34,794 bases of DNA from Candidatus Heimdallarchaeota archaeon (GTDB taxonomy: Archaea; Asgardarchaeota; Heimdallarchaeia; Heimdallarchaeales; Kariarchaeaceae). Positions 8,288 through 16,885 of this stretch are shown here, in pieces; position 1 is the first letter of the stretch, and the number at the start of each line of letters is the position of its first letter. The notes under the pieces are model-generated. The model had not been told where the DNA came from and did no database searches. It saw only the letters and a program-made list of their open reading frames with translations. Both the position numbers and the translations under genes were made by a program. The stretch lies in assembly GCA_015522385.1 (NCBI GenBank), contig WAMJ01000270.1, positions 1 through 34,794 of the forward strand, read 5' to 3'.

Positions 8288-9405
8288 GAAAAGAACTATT
8301 TACACTTATAGTCTTTCTGATGCTTATGGGAACCGTCTTTGCGGTTGTCTATACCCAAGAGAAAGACGATGTGATTAAGGGGAATATCGACTACAAGCTC
8401 TCCTACACATACAACATGAAGAATTCGGGACCATTGAACCTCACCAAGGTCACAGTTCGATTGGCAGAGGTGAAAAGCTGGGAGCCAGTTCAAAAGGTCA
8501 GGGACTTCAAGGCACAGACCCCAGCAAACTTCAGTACGACGGACGAGTACGAGAACTCCTACCTGTGGTATGAGTATGAGGACTTCAAGGTGAATCAGTC
8601 GATCTCACTGAGGTTTGACGTCAACCTGTCACTTCCGATCCTTGACTATACAAACCTGAAATTCCCGAAGATAGAGCCTGGAGATGATCTACTTTACCGC
8701 CAGTTCATGACCTACAATCCGATAGCGGACAACCTCGATCCCGGCATCCAGAAGCTAGCTGCAGAGCTAGCATCGTCTGGTAATGACTTGGAATTCGTAT
8801 ACAATGCGTACAACTTCTCTTCAACCTACATCAAATATAAGCTCTTGACACAGATCAGGGGAGCGAAATTTGCGTTGCTCAATGGATATGGAGACTGTGA
8901 TGAGTATACCAGCATGTTCATCGCTCTGCTCAGGGCGAGAAATATCGGGGCAATCGAGCATACTGCATGGCTGGCCGACTTCGCACCCGGATTCGTCACC
9001 ACCGATGCAGGGGCTGCAGCACATGCCTACCCCATGTTCTACATCCCCGGCTACGGGGTTCTTCCCGTAGACCCCACAAGGGGAAGCACCTCGCTGTTCA
9101 ACAATTGGTTGAAGACCGATGAGAAGAGGATCACCCTAACAAGGGGACCAGATCAGCCATACAGGAGGTTAACCTACCGCTGGATTCCAAAGGAGAACTA
9201 CTCCAACCCACTGATCGTCTCCAACTATACAATCGCCATCGACTCGCAGGTCATTGAGTATTTCTCTCAAATCAGGCAGGCACTCATCTTCACGATCTTC
9301 GCGGTCCCCCTATACTTCGTCGTTTACAGCTCACTGAAGGGAAGGCAGGCGAAGAGGTTGAGGGAGGAGAAACTGAAGAAGATGCTTGAGCCCCAGCAAA
9401 GGTGA
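8284..9405 (+). CDS. Membrane-anchored transglutaminase-like protein with intact catalytic triad
   Basis: A 373-residue protein with an N-terminal signal/anchor helix, a beta-rich domain (about 25-150), a transglutaminase-like core (about 180-275) and a C-terminal membrane helix (about 335-355) ending in a Lys/Arg-rich tail. The triad is visible: Cys205 in GYGDCDEYT, His247 in AAHAYPMFY and Asp263 in LPVDPTRG. The core should face outward. Such domains cleave or form amide bonds. The start overlaps the stop of the ATP-grasp gene (ATGA) and has AGGAGG seven bases upstream, so the two are translationally coupled. In bacterial relatives of the 7TM/ATP-grasp pair the transglutaminase domain is fused to the 7TM part and inactive. 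Here it is separate and looks active. Natural targets are the neighbouring toroid proteins or the ligase product; this is inference. Confidence 0.85.
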   Translation: MRKELFTLIVFLMLMGTVFAVVYTQEKDDVIKGNIDYKLSYTYNMKNSGPLNLTKVTVRLAEVKSWEPVQKVRDFKAQTPANFSTTDEYENSYLWYEYEDFKVNQSISLRFDVNLSLPILDYTNLKFPKIEPGDDLLYRQFMTYNPIADNLDPGIQKLAAELASSGNDLEFVYNAYNFSSTYIKYKLLTQIRGAKFALLNGYGDCDEYTSMFIALLRARNIGAIEHTAWLADFAPGFVTTDAGAAAHAYPMFYIPGYGVLPVDPTRGSTSLFNNWLKTDEKRITLTRGPDQPYRRLTYRWIPKENYSNPLIVSNYTIAIDSQVIEYFSQIRQALIFTIFAVPLYFVVYSSLKGRQAKRLREEKLKKMLEPQQR

Positions 9406-9461
9406 TCGGGGCTACCTAGGCGATAGAAGTATCGAGGAGGATAAATTACTATCTTAACTCG

Positions 9462-10529
9462 TCATAGGTACTGAACTAGATCCCTATTCACACTATTCGT
9501 AAATTCCTCCAACATCACACTGGTTATCCTGTTAGAGTTGTCCCAATCGATTATACCATACCAATGCTTCAGATGCTTGGTGATAATTCGCTCCATATGT
9601 CCATATCCATCCACTGTGAAGGTCACTCCGATAAGATTTTTGTACTCACTGAAATAGAGGTTGAAGTCGCTGAATCCCAGTGAATCAGCGAAATCTTCCC
9701 TCCCGGTTACCTCTTGGAGAACTTGCAGTACTCCGACAATCGCCATCCCTGCAAGTCTATTCGAGACTGGCTTCACGTTCTGGTTCTGGTTGGTGTACTC
9801 CATGAGGACAAGGCCCGTTTCCTTCTCGATAAGCAGGATTTTGGCGATCTTCATCTTGGAGGTGAGGAGAATCTCTGGGACGAGAAGGAGAGCCAAAGAC
9901 AATGACAGGATCTCGAACAGAGACAGAAATTCCAGCAACAGATATGCAGACATGTTTAGGAAGTTACTGACAGTGAAGACGAAGTCAACAAGGAGGACGA
10001 ATATTGGATAGAGAAAAGGGATGTAGTAGCGGAGTTTTCCACCATGTTTCTTACTAATGGAGAAGAAAATGTGGAAGTATTCGAGTGCCAACCATATGTC
10101 CGATATAACAAGGATGGCAACCTCAAGGGGTGTAAAACGGAAAGCTAAGCCTGAATCGACAATCCCGTAAGTGACAATGATCAGCGTCATCCCCTCGAAG
10201 AAACTCAACACGTTAAATCTCAGAGCCAGCTTACTGTAGTAGTGAAGGTGCAAACCCATAAGGATGACGAGATTCCCTACTATCGAACCAATAGAGGCGA
10301 TAAGAAAGAAAAATTGAAGGTAACCCTGGTCGACCATGATAAAGACGGAGAGGGGAAGCATTGTAATTGGAAGCAGGGTCTTGAGGAGAATCCCTATGGC
10401 AATCATGACATGGGTGAGCACATGTATATTCGTCGATAGCTTGATGAGAAGACTTCGGATCAGGGCAATTTCACTGACAAAAGACAGTATAATGACCGAG
10501 ATTAGAAAGGCAGTCCCTAGTATTTCCAC
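9462..10529 (-). CDS. Polytopic membrane protein with C-terminal longin/roadblock-like cytosolic domain
   Basis: About 355 residues. Roughly seven hydrophobic helices fill the first 230 residues. A soluble tail of about 120 residues begins near KMKIAKILLIEKETGLVLMEY and alternates strand and helix in the style of longin/roadblock profilin-like folds (for example NLYFSEYKNLIGVTFTVDGYG). Fold membership is a pattern-level guess. The start is placed at GTG 10529. GAGGGTGA lies five bases upstream and a TATA-like box about 35 bases upstream, and the codons further upstream, back to a TTG at 10670, do not look protein-coding. It is convergent with the transglutaminase gene. A receptor or GTPase-platform role is possible, since longin and roadblock domains commonly partner small GTPases in Asgard archaea, but no GTPase is present here. 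Confidence 0.6.
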   Translation of the reverse strand: MEILGTAFLISVIILSFVSEIALIRSLLIKLSTNIHVLTHVMIAIGILLKTLLPITMLPLSVFIMVDQGYLQFFFLIASIGSIVGNLVILMGLHLHYYSKLALRFNVLSFFEGMTLIIVTYGIVDSGLAFRFTPLEVAILVISDIWLALEYFHIFFSISKKHGGKLRYYIPFLYPIFVLLVDFVFTVSNFLNMSAYLLLEFLSLFEILSLSLALLLVPEILLTSKMKIAKILLIEKETGLVLMEYTNQNQNVKPVSNRLAGMAIVGVLQVLQEVTGREDFADSLGFSDFNLYFSEYKNLIGVTFTVDGYGHMERIITKHLKHWYGIIDWDNSNRITSVMLEEFTNSVNRDLVQYL

Positions 10530-10534
10530 AAAGT

Positions 10535-10570
10535 TCACCCTCAATACTGAGAGTCTTAGAGTATATATTA
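10535..10570 (-). promoter_or_regulatory. TATA-like box and Shine-Dalgarno that set the start at 10529
   Basis: On the minus strand TAATATATACT (10560-10570) is followed by GAGGGTGA (10535-10542) and, after five bases, GTG. Spacing fits a short-leader archaeal transcript. Confidence 0.55.
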
Positions 10571-10834
10571 CAGGGAGCTCTAAACTCCTCACTCTCAGAT
10601 TGAATGAATCCCCTATCCAATCGATTGTATATAATCTATCGGGTTTAGGGGATGTGACCGTAAGAGCCAAAAACGCACATAGATATAGTGAATTTGGAAA
10701 AAAAGGAAACTAATTTTTTGTGAAATTAAACCCATATGTATCCAATCATGCATATATCTAAAAAGGTTAGATGTTGTATATAGTGGAGAGAGTACTTGGT
10801 GTACAGGGATTATCAAAACTGTTAATAGTAAAGC

Positions 10835-10847
10835 AATATATATTTAT
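10835..10847 (+). promoter_or_regulatory. TATA-like box upstream of the DUF438 gene
   Basis: AATATATATTTA lies about 20-25 bases before the ATG at 10861, and no Shine-Dalgarno is visible between them. This suggests a leaderless transcript. Confidence 0.6.
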
Positions 10848-10860
10848 TCGCTGATTCATT

Positions 10861-12240
10861 ATGAGTGCTGTAACCCTCACAAACTCTACCAAGATTCTGG
10901 ATCTCGTGAAGGAGTACCCGTTTCTCCTCGACGTACTGATCGAATTTGACTCCAAGCTCAAGCTTCTGAAGAACCCACTTATGCGCAACACCATTGGCAG
11001 GAGGGCTACCCTTATGGACGTTTCGAGAACTGCAGACCTCGACCTCGACAAGCTGGTAAGGCTGATTCAGAAGAGTATAGAGGAGAACTCGGGGAATGAG
11101 GTATCCATCGATGATCTTGTTGATGAGCGTACCGAGCTGCTGAAGTCGATTGTCAAAGACCTTCACAGGGGAGAAGATCAGGAGAAGCTCCGCGAGAAGT
11201 TCAATGCGACCCTAGGGGACGTTGATGCCTCGGAAATCGCCGCCATGGAGCAGTCACTGATCGACGCAGGAGAGCTTACCAGTGCGGAGATCACTGCTCT
11301 GTGCGATATCCATGTCGGGATATTCAACGACTCTTTAGTCAAGCAGTTGAGCGTGGACACGGTTCCGGGACATCCACTGCACAACTACCGGAAGGAGAAC
11401 GAGATTGCCCAGTCCCTCCTGAAGACACTGAGGAAAGAGCCCACGGAAGAGAACCTGAAGAGGCTATCTGAGATACAGACACACTACGTGAGGTTGCAGA
11501 ACCAGCTCTTTCCTGCCTTGGAGAGAGTGGGTTTCAATGCACCCACGCAGGTGATGTGGGCCAAGCAGGACGAGATCCGTGACCTCTTCAAGGAGGGGAT
11601 GCCGAGGTTGGATGATATCCTCACGGAAGTTGAAGAGATGATCTACAAAGAGGAGAAGATCCTGTTCCCAACATCCATCGATCTCTTGGCCCCAGAGGAC
11701 TGGGAACTCGTCGGCAGGGGAGAAGAGGAGATCGGATACTCGTGGATTCAGCCTGAGAAGCCCATGGTGCTCTCGATGATGCCCGCGACACCTGAGGAGA
11801 CCAGTACTGAAGAGGGGAGTGCTGAGGATGACAGAATTGAGCTCAGGACATGGAATCTCACCCCTGAGCAGATCGATCTCATGCTGAGAAACCTCCCCGT
11901 GGAGATGAGTTTCATAGACGAGAACGACGAGGTGAAGTACTACTCCGACCACGACCACCGAATATTCCCACGCTCCCCTGGGGCCATCGGCAGGAAGGTT
12001 CAAAACTGCCACCCACAGAAGTCAGTGTCCACGGTTAACAAGATCTTGCAGAGCTTCAAGGACGGTAGCAAGGATGTCGCAGAGTTCTGGATCCCGTTCA
12101 TCGGTAGGCTCATTCACATCAGGTACTTCCCGCTCCGTGACGAGGAGGGGAACTACCGGGGGACAATCGAGGTCACGCAGGACATCACGGACATCCAGAA
12201 GCTGAGGGGAGAGCAGAGATTGCTCTCTTGGGAGAGTTAG
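10861..12240 (+). CDS. DUF438 domain protein with hemerythrin and PAS domains
   Basis: A 459-residue cytosolic protein. Residues 1-75 form a small helical DUF1858-like domain (TKILDLVKEYPFLLDVLIEF). About 85-165 are the DUF438 region (ERTELLKSIVKDLHRGED). About 166-300 form a hemerythrin-like bundle with His171, His174 and His208 plus Glu-rich EEKILFP. About 333-455 form a PAS domain (MSFIDENDEVKYYSDHDHRIFP, then a conserved IRYFPLRDEEGNYRG). This domain order is the normal one for the family, which is full length here. Known hemerythrins bind di-iron and oxygen or nitric oxide, and the PAS domain may bind heme or another cofactor, so a redox or gas-sensing role is inferred. No output domain follows. 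It is monocistronic, probably leaderless, from the TATA box at 10835. Confidence 0.9.
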   Translation: MSAVTLTNSTKILDLVKEYPFLLDVLIEFDSKLKLLKNPLMRNTIGRRATLMDVSRTADLDLDKLVRLIQKSIEENSGNEVSIDDLVDERTELLKSIVKDLHRGEDQEKLREKFNATLGDVDASEIAAMEQSLIDAGELTSAEITALCDIHVGIFNDSLVKQLSVDTVPGHPLHNYRKENEIAQSLLKTLRKEPTEENLKRLSEIQTHYVRLQNQLFPALERVGFNAPTQVMWAKQDEIRDLFKEGMPRLDDILTEVEEMIYKEEKILFPTSIDLLAPEDWELVGRGEEEIGYSWIQPEKPMVLSMMPATPEETSTEEGSAEDDRIELRTWNLTPEQIDLMLRNLPVEMSFIDENDEVKYYSDHDHRIFPRSPGAIGRKVQNCHPQKSVSTVNKILQSFKDGSKDVAEFWIPFIGRLIHIRYFPLRDEEGNYRGTIEVTQDITDIQKLRGEQRLLSWES

Positions 12241-12310
12241 ATCTTGATTCCGAGGTTTATCACCAAGAGTAAGGATTTAATAAACTCAGTTACTATCAGA
12301 TTATTGTCCT

Positions 12311-13984
12311 ATGTCGAATAGTCTTCTCGAAAATCACGCCAAGACAAATGGTCAAGTAAATACCCCGCCTGACATTGTGGAGTTCATGCTTGATTTAGTT
12401 GGATACGGGAAGACCACAGAATCATACCGTTGGAGGGTACTTGATCCTGGAACAGGAGATGGGAACTTCATTGTTTCAGTCGTTAGAAGATACCTAAAGT
12501 ATTGGAGCAAACAGGGAGACAAGGACGTTGTGTCTCTTAATGAGAACCTCCAAGAATTATTCGTGGGCATCGACGTGGATATCTTGAAACTGGATCAAGC
12601 AAAAGAGAGGTTAAATGAGACCTACCTCAGCATCGTGGGATCAAATAGCTATCCTGATTGGAGCCTTCACCACCAAGACTTCCTCCGGTGGAATTCGGGA
12701 GTGGATAGTTACTTCTCTGAAAGTGTAGAGTGTTTTGACCTTGTGATTGGGAATCCACCCTATGTTCGCTATGAGAATATTACCTTGGAGGACAGGAAGA
12801 CATATTCCCAGCTATTCCGAACGGCTCATGAGAGATTTGATCTCTACCATCTTTTCGTAGAGAAGGGGTATAATCTTCTAAGGGAGGGAGGACGATTGTG
12901 CTACATCATGCCTATCCGATTTGCCAAAGGGAGATCCGGACTAGAACTTAGGAGATTATTGCTGGGAAAATCGAGGATCAAGACCATAATAAACTTTGAC
13001 AACTGTTCGGTCTTCGGGAGTATCCTACCCTACCCAATGATCCTTGATTTGGTCAAAGGAGACGTCGGAGAGGGCATGTCGATAGATTACTTCCATTTAC
13101 ACAAAGAAACTATAGAGGAGGGAGTGCTCAACAGTCTTCTTTCCAAATTGCAGGCTGCAGAGTATAGCTATTACCATGTCGACCAATCCTCAATGGACGC
13201 AGGCAACATGGTCTTCCTCGACAACGACTTGACCTCCGTCCTTGAGAGGATTAAAGCAGGGATGAAATGTGTATTTAGCGAGGAGTACGTCATGTACTCA
13301 GCAGGAACTGCAACCGGGAGAAAGAAGGTTTACGTCGTCTCTGAGGAGTTCGCTGAACAACTGGGTCTGGAGAGGGACCTCTTGAGAAAGATGGTAGACA
13401 CTCGGTCAATAAAGAGCGAGAATGACATCCAGTACAAGCTCCTAATCACACCCTACAGGTTACGACAAGATTCCACTACAGAACTTGTTCCAGAGTCCAA
13501 TCTCCAACAGCAGTACCCAAATATATACAACTACCTCCTGTCCCATAAAGAAGAGCTGTCGGGGAGAACCTGTATAAAGAAGAATGATCTATGGTACAGG
13601 TTCCATGAACATCCGAATCTTATGAGGTTCAACTCACCAAAAATCTTCACACCAGACATCTATCAGAGGACAGCTTTCCTCCTTGATGCAGAGGGAGAGT
13701 TCCATCCTGATCACAGTGTCTACTGGATGCTTGCAGAATCTACAAGTAAACTGAGGGTCCTCCAGAAGCTTCTGAACTCTGACTTCTACGACACCCTAAT
13801 CAAGATCAGGGCGAAGAAGCAGAAGAATGGGTATTACAGATTCCAGTCCCAGTTCATCAAAGACCTCCCCTACCCAAACCTAAGTGACTCTGAAATTCTC
13901 GAGGCAGAGGACATCATGGAGTTACTGTTGAACACATTCGGGATTACATGGGATGAGTTTCAGCTTTTCAGAAATACTGTCTGA
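12311..13984 (+). CDS. Type II DNA adenine-N6 methyltransferase (XhoI/PaeR7I-type system)
   Basis: A 557-residue methyltransferase. NTPPDIVEFML near the N terminus and LDPGTGDGNF (residues 44-53) form the AdoMet-binding motif I. GIDVD (about 87-91) resembles motif II. DLVIGNPPY (143-151) is motif IV of N6-adenine enzymes. The C-terminal half (about 300-557) resembles TaqI-like target-recognition regions. Enzymes of this class transfer a methyl group from S-adenosylmethionine to adenine in the cognate site. The gene converges on the endonuclease with a single base between stop codons. From the partner's family the expected target is CTCGAG, and this gene itself contains one such site (13898-13903). 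There is no control-protein gene. R-M pairs are often horizontally acquired. Confidence 0.88.
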   Translation: MSNSLLENHAKTNGQVNTPPDIVEFMLDLVGYGKTTESYRWRVLDPGTGDGNFIVSVVRRYLKYWSKQGDKDVVSLNENLQELFVGIDVDILKLDQAKERLNETYLSIVGSNSYPDWSLHHQDFLRWNSGVDSYFSESVECFDLVIGNPPYVRYENITLEDRKTYSQLFRTAHERFDLYHLFVEKGYNLLREGGRLCYIMPIRFAKGRSGLELRRLLLGKSRIKTIINFDNCSVFGSILPYPMILDLVKGDVGEGMSIDYFHLHKETIEEGVLNSLLSKLQAAEYSYYHVDQSSMDAGNMVFLDNDLTSVLERIKAGMKCVFSEEYVMYSAGTATGRKKVYVVSEEFAEQLGLERDLLRKMVDTRSIKSENDIQYKLLITPYRLRQDSTTELVPESNLQQQYPNIYNYLLSHKEELSGRTCIKKNDLWYRFHEHPNLMRFNSPKIFTPDIYQRTAFLLDAEGEFHPDHSVYWMLAESTSKLRVLQKLLNSDFYDTLIKIRAKKQKNGYYRFQSQFIKDLPYPNLSDSEILEAEDIMELLLNTFGITWDEFQLFRNTV

Positions 13985-13985
13985 C

Positions 13986-14705
13986 CTATCTTGTCGAAAT
14001 ATTTTCAAGATGTGTTTGGTAGCTCATGAAGAAATGTTCAGGGAGGAGCTCTGTTTCTGGAGAGGAGTACGGAATATAGGCTATATCACCTTTCAATCTA
14101 TTGGGGTCTCTTGCTAGAACCAAACTTGACTTCGTGTAAAGTCCCTTCTCCACTGCAGCAAGAAGGAAAATTTTCATCCGTTCCATATACGACAGGCGCT
14201 TACCGAATACATCACGGTACGTGAATTGGGGAATAATAGGGGTGGTGTTTCTCTCCTTCTCTGCATCCTCTGTGAGGTTCATCATCACCAAATATCCAGT
14301 CCAGAGATATGAATTTGTTGAGGAGGAGAGAAGCCCTTCACTCATTGCAGCGTTGATATCTATTGCAGAGCCGATAGCTTCTTCTATTCTATTGTTCACA
14401 TTATCAGCTCTGCTTCCAACAGATTTGTATTCAAGTGCAGCAACAATACTTCCCTCATCATCAACAACCACCAGATCCCATTTCTTAGAAATCCTGTAAT
14501 ATCCAGGTACTCCATTCTTGGTATAAATATTTTTAGGGTTGAATCCAGCCCCCTCTGCCAACTCCATGGAGAGTTTAACGAAGCCATCAAGTTGTTTTCC
14601 ACCCTGAGCCCTATTTTGAGCATTTTTTTGTTCCTGCGTTGATAATGTCTGAAAGTACTCACCACAAGCAGCTTGCACCCTTTGTTTTAGTTCCTCGATG
14701 TTCAT
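13986..14705 (-). CDS. XhoI/PaeR7I-family type II restriction endonuclease
   Basis: A 239-residue protein. The catalytic core WDLVVVDDEGSIVAALEYKS carries the PD-(D/E)XK residues Asp77, Glu92 and Lys94. It is followed by NNRIEEAIGSAIDI, a combination characteristic of the XhoI/PaeR7I family, which cuts CTCGAG. The length matches the family and the reading frame is intact. The ATG is preceded by TTAGGG, with GGTGAT further upstream, and by a T/A-rich box (TCTTTATTT). It lies tail-to-tail with the adenine methyltransferase, so both products probably form one restriction-modification system. The exact specificity is inferred from the family and has not been shown. Confidence 0.85.
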   Translation of the reverse strand: MNIEELKQRVQAACGEYFQTLSTQEQKNAQNRAQGGKQLDGFVKLSMELAEGAGFNPKNIYTKNGVPGYYRISKKWDLVVVDDEGSIVAALEYKSVGSRADNVNNRIEEAIGSAIDINAAMSEGLLSSSTNSYLWTGYLVMMNLTEDAEKERNTTPIIPQFTYRDVFGKRLSYMERMKIFLLAAVEKGLYTKSSLVLARDPNRLKGDIAYIPYSSPETELLPEHFFMSYQTHLENISTR

Positions 14706-14776
14706 CCCTAACCATAATCACCAGTGGGGGAAATAAAGAAATACAATCTCAGATGTTCCAATGTAACATTAAATAT

Positions 14777-16807
14777 CTAGGCGAGGTGCTTGAATGCGAT
14801 TACCCTGAGAAGCTCGGATGCGTCATCAATCGTGTTTGCGCTCTTCTCCAGCGAATCGATAACATCCTTCAGGATCATGATTTCGAAGGGATCAAGTCTA
14901 TCAGAAAGCTCCTTCAGATTCGTCCAGAGGATACGGTAGATCTCGTCCAGCACCTCCTCGATGATCGAGACTTGGTAGGACCTGAAGACGGAGATGGATA
15001 TCCCTACTGACAGGTATCCCAGTGCCTCATGCAGAGACTCCACGAGGACGTCGAGGATCTTTAGGTACTTCTGGATGTTCTCGAAGATCAGCTGGGGAGG
15101 AGGTGATGACAGCATGTCCAGCTTTCTCATTGAACGAATGACGTGCCCGGCCGCCTTGTCCACCCTTGTGCAGAAGCGGAGGATGTCGTAGGAGTCGATG
15201 AGCGGGAATGAGCCTGCATAAGTCTCCTTGGTCAGATAATCGAGATAGTCGTCTGCCTTCCGTTCGTATACCTTGGCTTCCCTCACCGTTGCCTGTATAT
15301 CCAGATCCTCGTACACGGTGAAGGAGACGTCCTTCTCAATGGTGTCGAAGACCTTCTTGACATTCTCGAAGTGCTTGAGAACAACTGGTTTCTGCTTCCA
15401 GATAGGACGGGTGTCCTTGAGGAAGAGGAAGATCATCACGGAGTGGAAGAGAAGTACGCTGAATCCCACGAGGAAGTTGAAACTGTAGACGTCGTAGCTC
15501 CCGAAGAGAAAGAGCCGGGTGTGTGCCCAGTCGTACACATAGTCCGTGGATAGAACCCAGAGAACTGAGCCTATGAAGTAACCGAAGTCGAGGAAGAGCC
15601 TGAAGATCCCAACCGCCTGCCCCCTCTTCTCCGCAGGTACGATGTCTGTGACGATCGACCCCGGCAATGGGTAGTACACCCCCAGTCCCAGTCCTGCGAG
15701 GACTGCGGCTGTGATGAGGACGGGGAAGAACGAGGAGATAGTGAAGAGGATGATCCCAAATGCCTGCACTATCAACCCCAGCATGATAGGGAGCTTCCTC
15801 CCGTGGAGTTTGGTCACGGGGATTGCCATGAGTATCCCACTGGACCAAGACAGGAGGTAGACTGTGCTGACTACGGAGTACTGGAAGCTCGACATCCCGA
15901 GGTTGAGGATCATAAGGGGCAGGATGATGATAATGAGGGAGTCTATGATCCTCGTGACAATCCCCGATCCGAGAACGACCTGGAAAGTGGGCTTGAGGTA
16001 GTAACGATGGGTGTCGGGTAAGGGAGTTCCATTGCTGAGGTTCAGGCTCTCCTCATCGAGCCCGAAGTCCTTGTAGAACATCTCGAAGACCCGCTTGACC
16101 CGAGAGTCCTCCCTCTCTATCTTGGACTCCCTCCTGATGTACTTTTGTGTGTCCCTGACGGTGAAGAGGAGGAATCCCAGACCTACGACGAGTATCGCTC
16201 CGGAGAGGTAGTAGGGAACTATGTTGTCCTTCGAGATCTCGATATTCAGGGTTGTCACCGAACCGAGCGCAGTACCAAAGTAGACACTCAGTTCCATGAA
16301 TGACACCGCTGTTGATCTCTCGTCAAGGCTGGCAAGGTCCGTGAGCAGGATCGTCGCTGCGACGAAGACCAACCCCGTCCCGATTCCGACAAAGAAGTTG
16401 CCGAGGACGAACCCCGCGAGATTGTCCAAGAAGAGGATACTCACTGTGCCCACAATGAGGGCTGAGTTCCCCATCACCGAGATGATCTTTCTCCCCTTGA
16501 CATCGCTGAATACACCACCGAGGAAGTTGCCGAAGGACTTGGTGATCCCGAATACAGAGAGCGTGATGGCTGCAGCCATGACGTTTGACTGGAAGTCGCT
16601 GAACTTCTCGGTGAAGAGTGAGAGAATCGTCCTCTGTATACCTATTGCTGCTGAGATGAGCATGAGGTGGAGAACCACACTGACAACCTTGATCCTGTTG
16701 GACGAGAGGGAGAAACTGCGCGTCAAGAATAGCGAATTCTTCGGAATCATCTTAAAATTTGTGGCAGATATCTGGAATTCATACCCAGAGGAGGTGGATT
16801 CAGTCAC
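14777..16807 (-). CDS. MFS transporter fused to a PhoU/DUF47-like C-terminal domain
   Basis: A 676-residue protein. Residues about 35-450 form a 12-helix major facilitator transporter, with FGNFLGGVFSDVKGRKIISVMG resembling the MFS loop-2 motif and a second-half DIVPAEKRGQAVGIF. The last 200 or so residues are soluble and wholly helical (VREAKVYERKADDYLDYLTK, then FCTRVDKAAGHVIRSMRKLD), resembling the PhoU-like DUF47 bundle. DUF47 proteins accompany phosphate transporters and bind metal-phosphate or act as regulators. The fusion suggests an ion or phosphate permease with a built-in regulatory bundle, but the substrate is unknown. The start is GTG 16807, about 26 bases from a TATA-like box (CTAATATTC), consistent with a leaderless message. 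It has no operon partner. Confidence 0.75.
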   Translation of the reverse strand: MTESTSSGYEFQISATNFKMIPKNSLFLTRSFSLSSNRIKVVSVVLHLMLISAAIGIQRTILSLFTEKFSDFQSNVMAAAITLSVFGITKSFGNFLGGVFSDVKGRKIISVMGNSALIVGTVSILFLDNLAGFVLGNFFVGIGTGLVFVAATILLTDLASLDERSTAVSFMELSVYFGTALGSVTTLNIEISKDNIVPYYLSGAILVVGLGFLLFTVRDTQKYIRRESKIEREDSRVKRVFEMFYKDFGLDEESLNLSNGTPLPDTHRYYLKPTFQVVLGSGIVTRIIDSLIIIILPLMILNLGMSSFQYSVVSTVYLLSWSSGILMAIPVTKLHGRKLPIMLGLIVQAFGIILFTISSFFPVLITAAVLAGLGLGVYYPLPGSIVTDIVPAEKRGQAVGIFRLFLDFGYFIGSVLWVLSTDYVYDWAHTRLFLFGSYDVYSFNFLVGFSVLLFHSVMIFLFLKDTRPIWKQKPVVLKHFENVKKVFDTIEKDVSFTVYEDLDIQATVREAKVYERKADDYLDYLTKETYAGSFPLIDSYDILRFCTRVDKAAGHVIRSMRKLDMLSSPPPQLIFENIQKYLKILDVLVESLHEALGYLSVGISISVFRSYQVSIIEEVLDEIYRILWTNLKELSDRLDPFEIMILKDVIDSLEKSANTIDDASELLRVIAFKHLA

Positions 16808-16885
16808 CTACCTGTGGGATTGTGTGTTGAATATTAGTGGATCAGGGGGTTAAAGTGGCAAAACAGATGAAAATACTCGAAACAA

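Larger units (their letters stand above)
10530..10860. other. Divergent intergenic region with promoters for both neighbours
   Basis: About 330 AT-rich bases. A TATA-like box for the leftward gene lies at 10560-10570 and one for the rightward gene at 10835-10847. The open frames crossing it have no start signals or recognisable product. No RNA gene was recognised. Confidence 0.55.

Noticed and set aside
10530..10670. N-terminal extension of the longin-like membrane protein back to TTG 10670
   Set aside because: No ribosome site or hydrophobic continuity; it would span the TATA-like box and Shine-Dalgarno that support GTG 10529.
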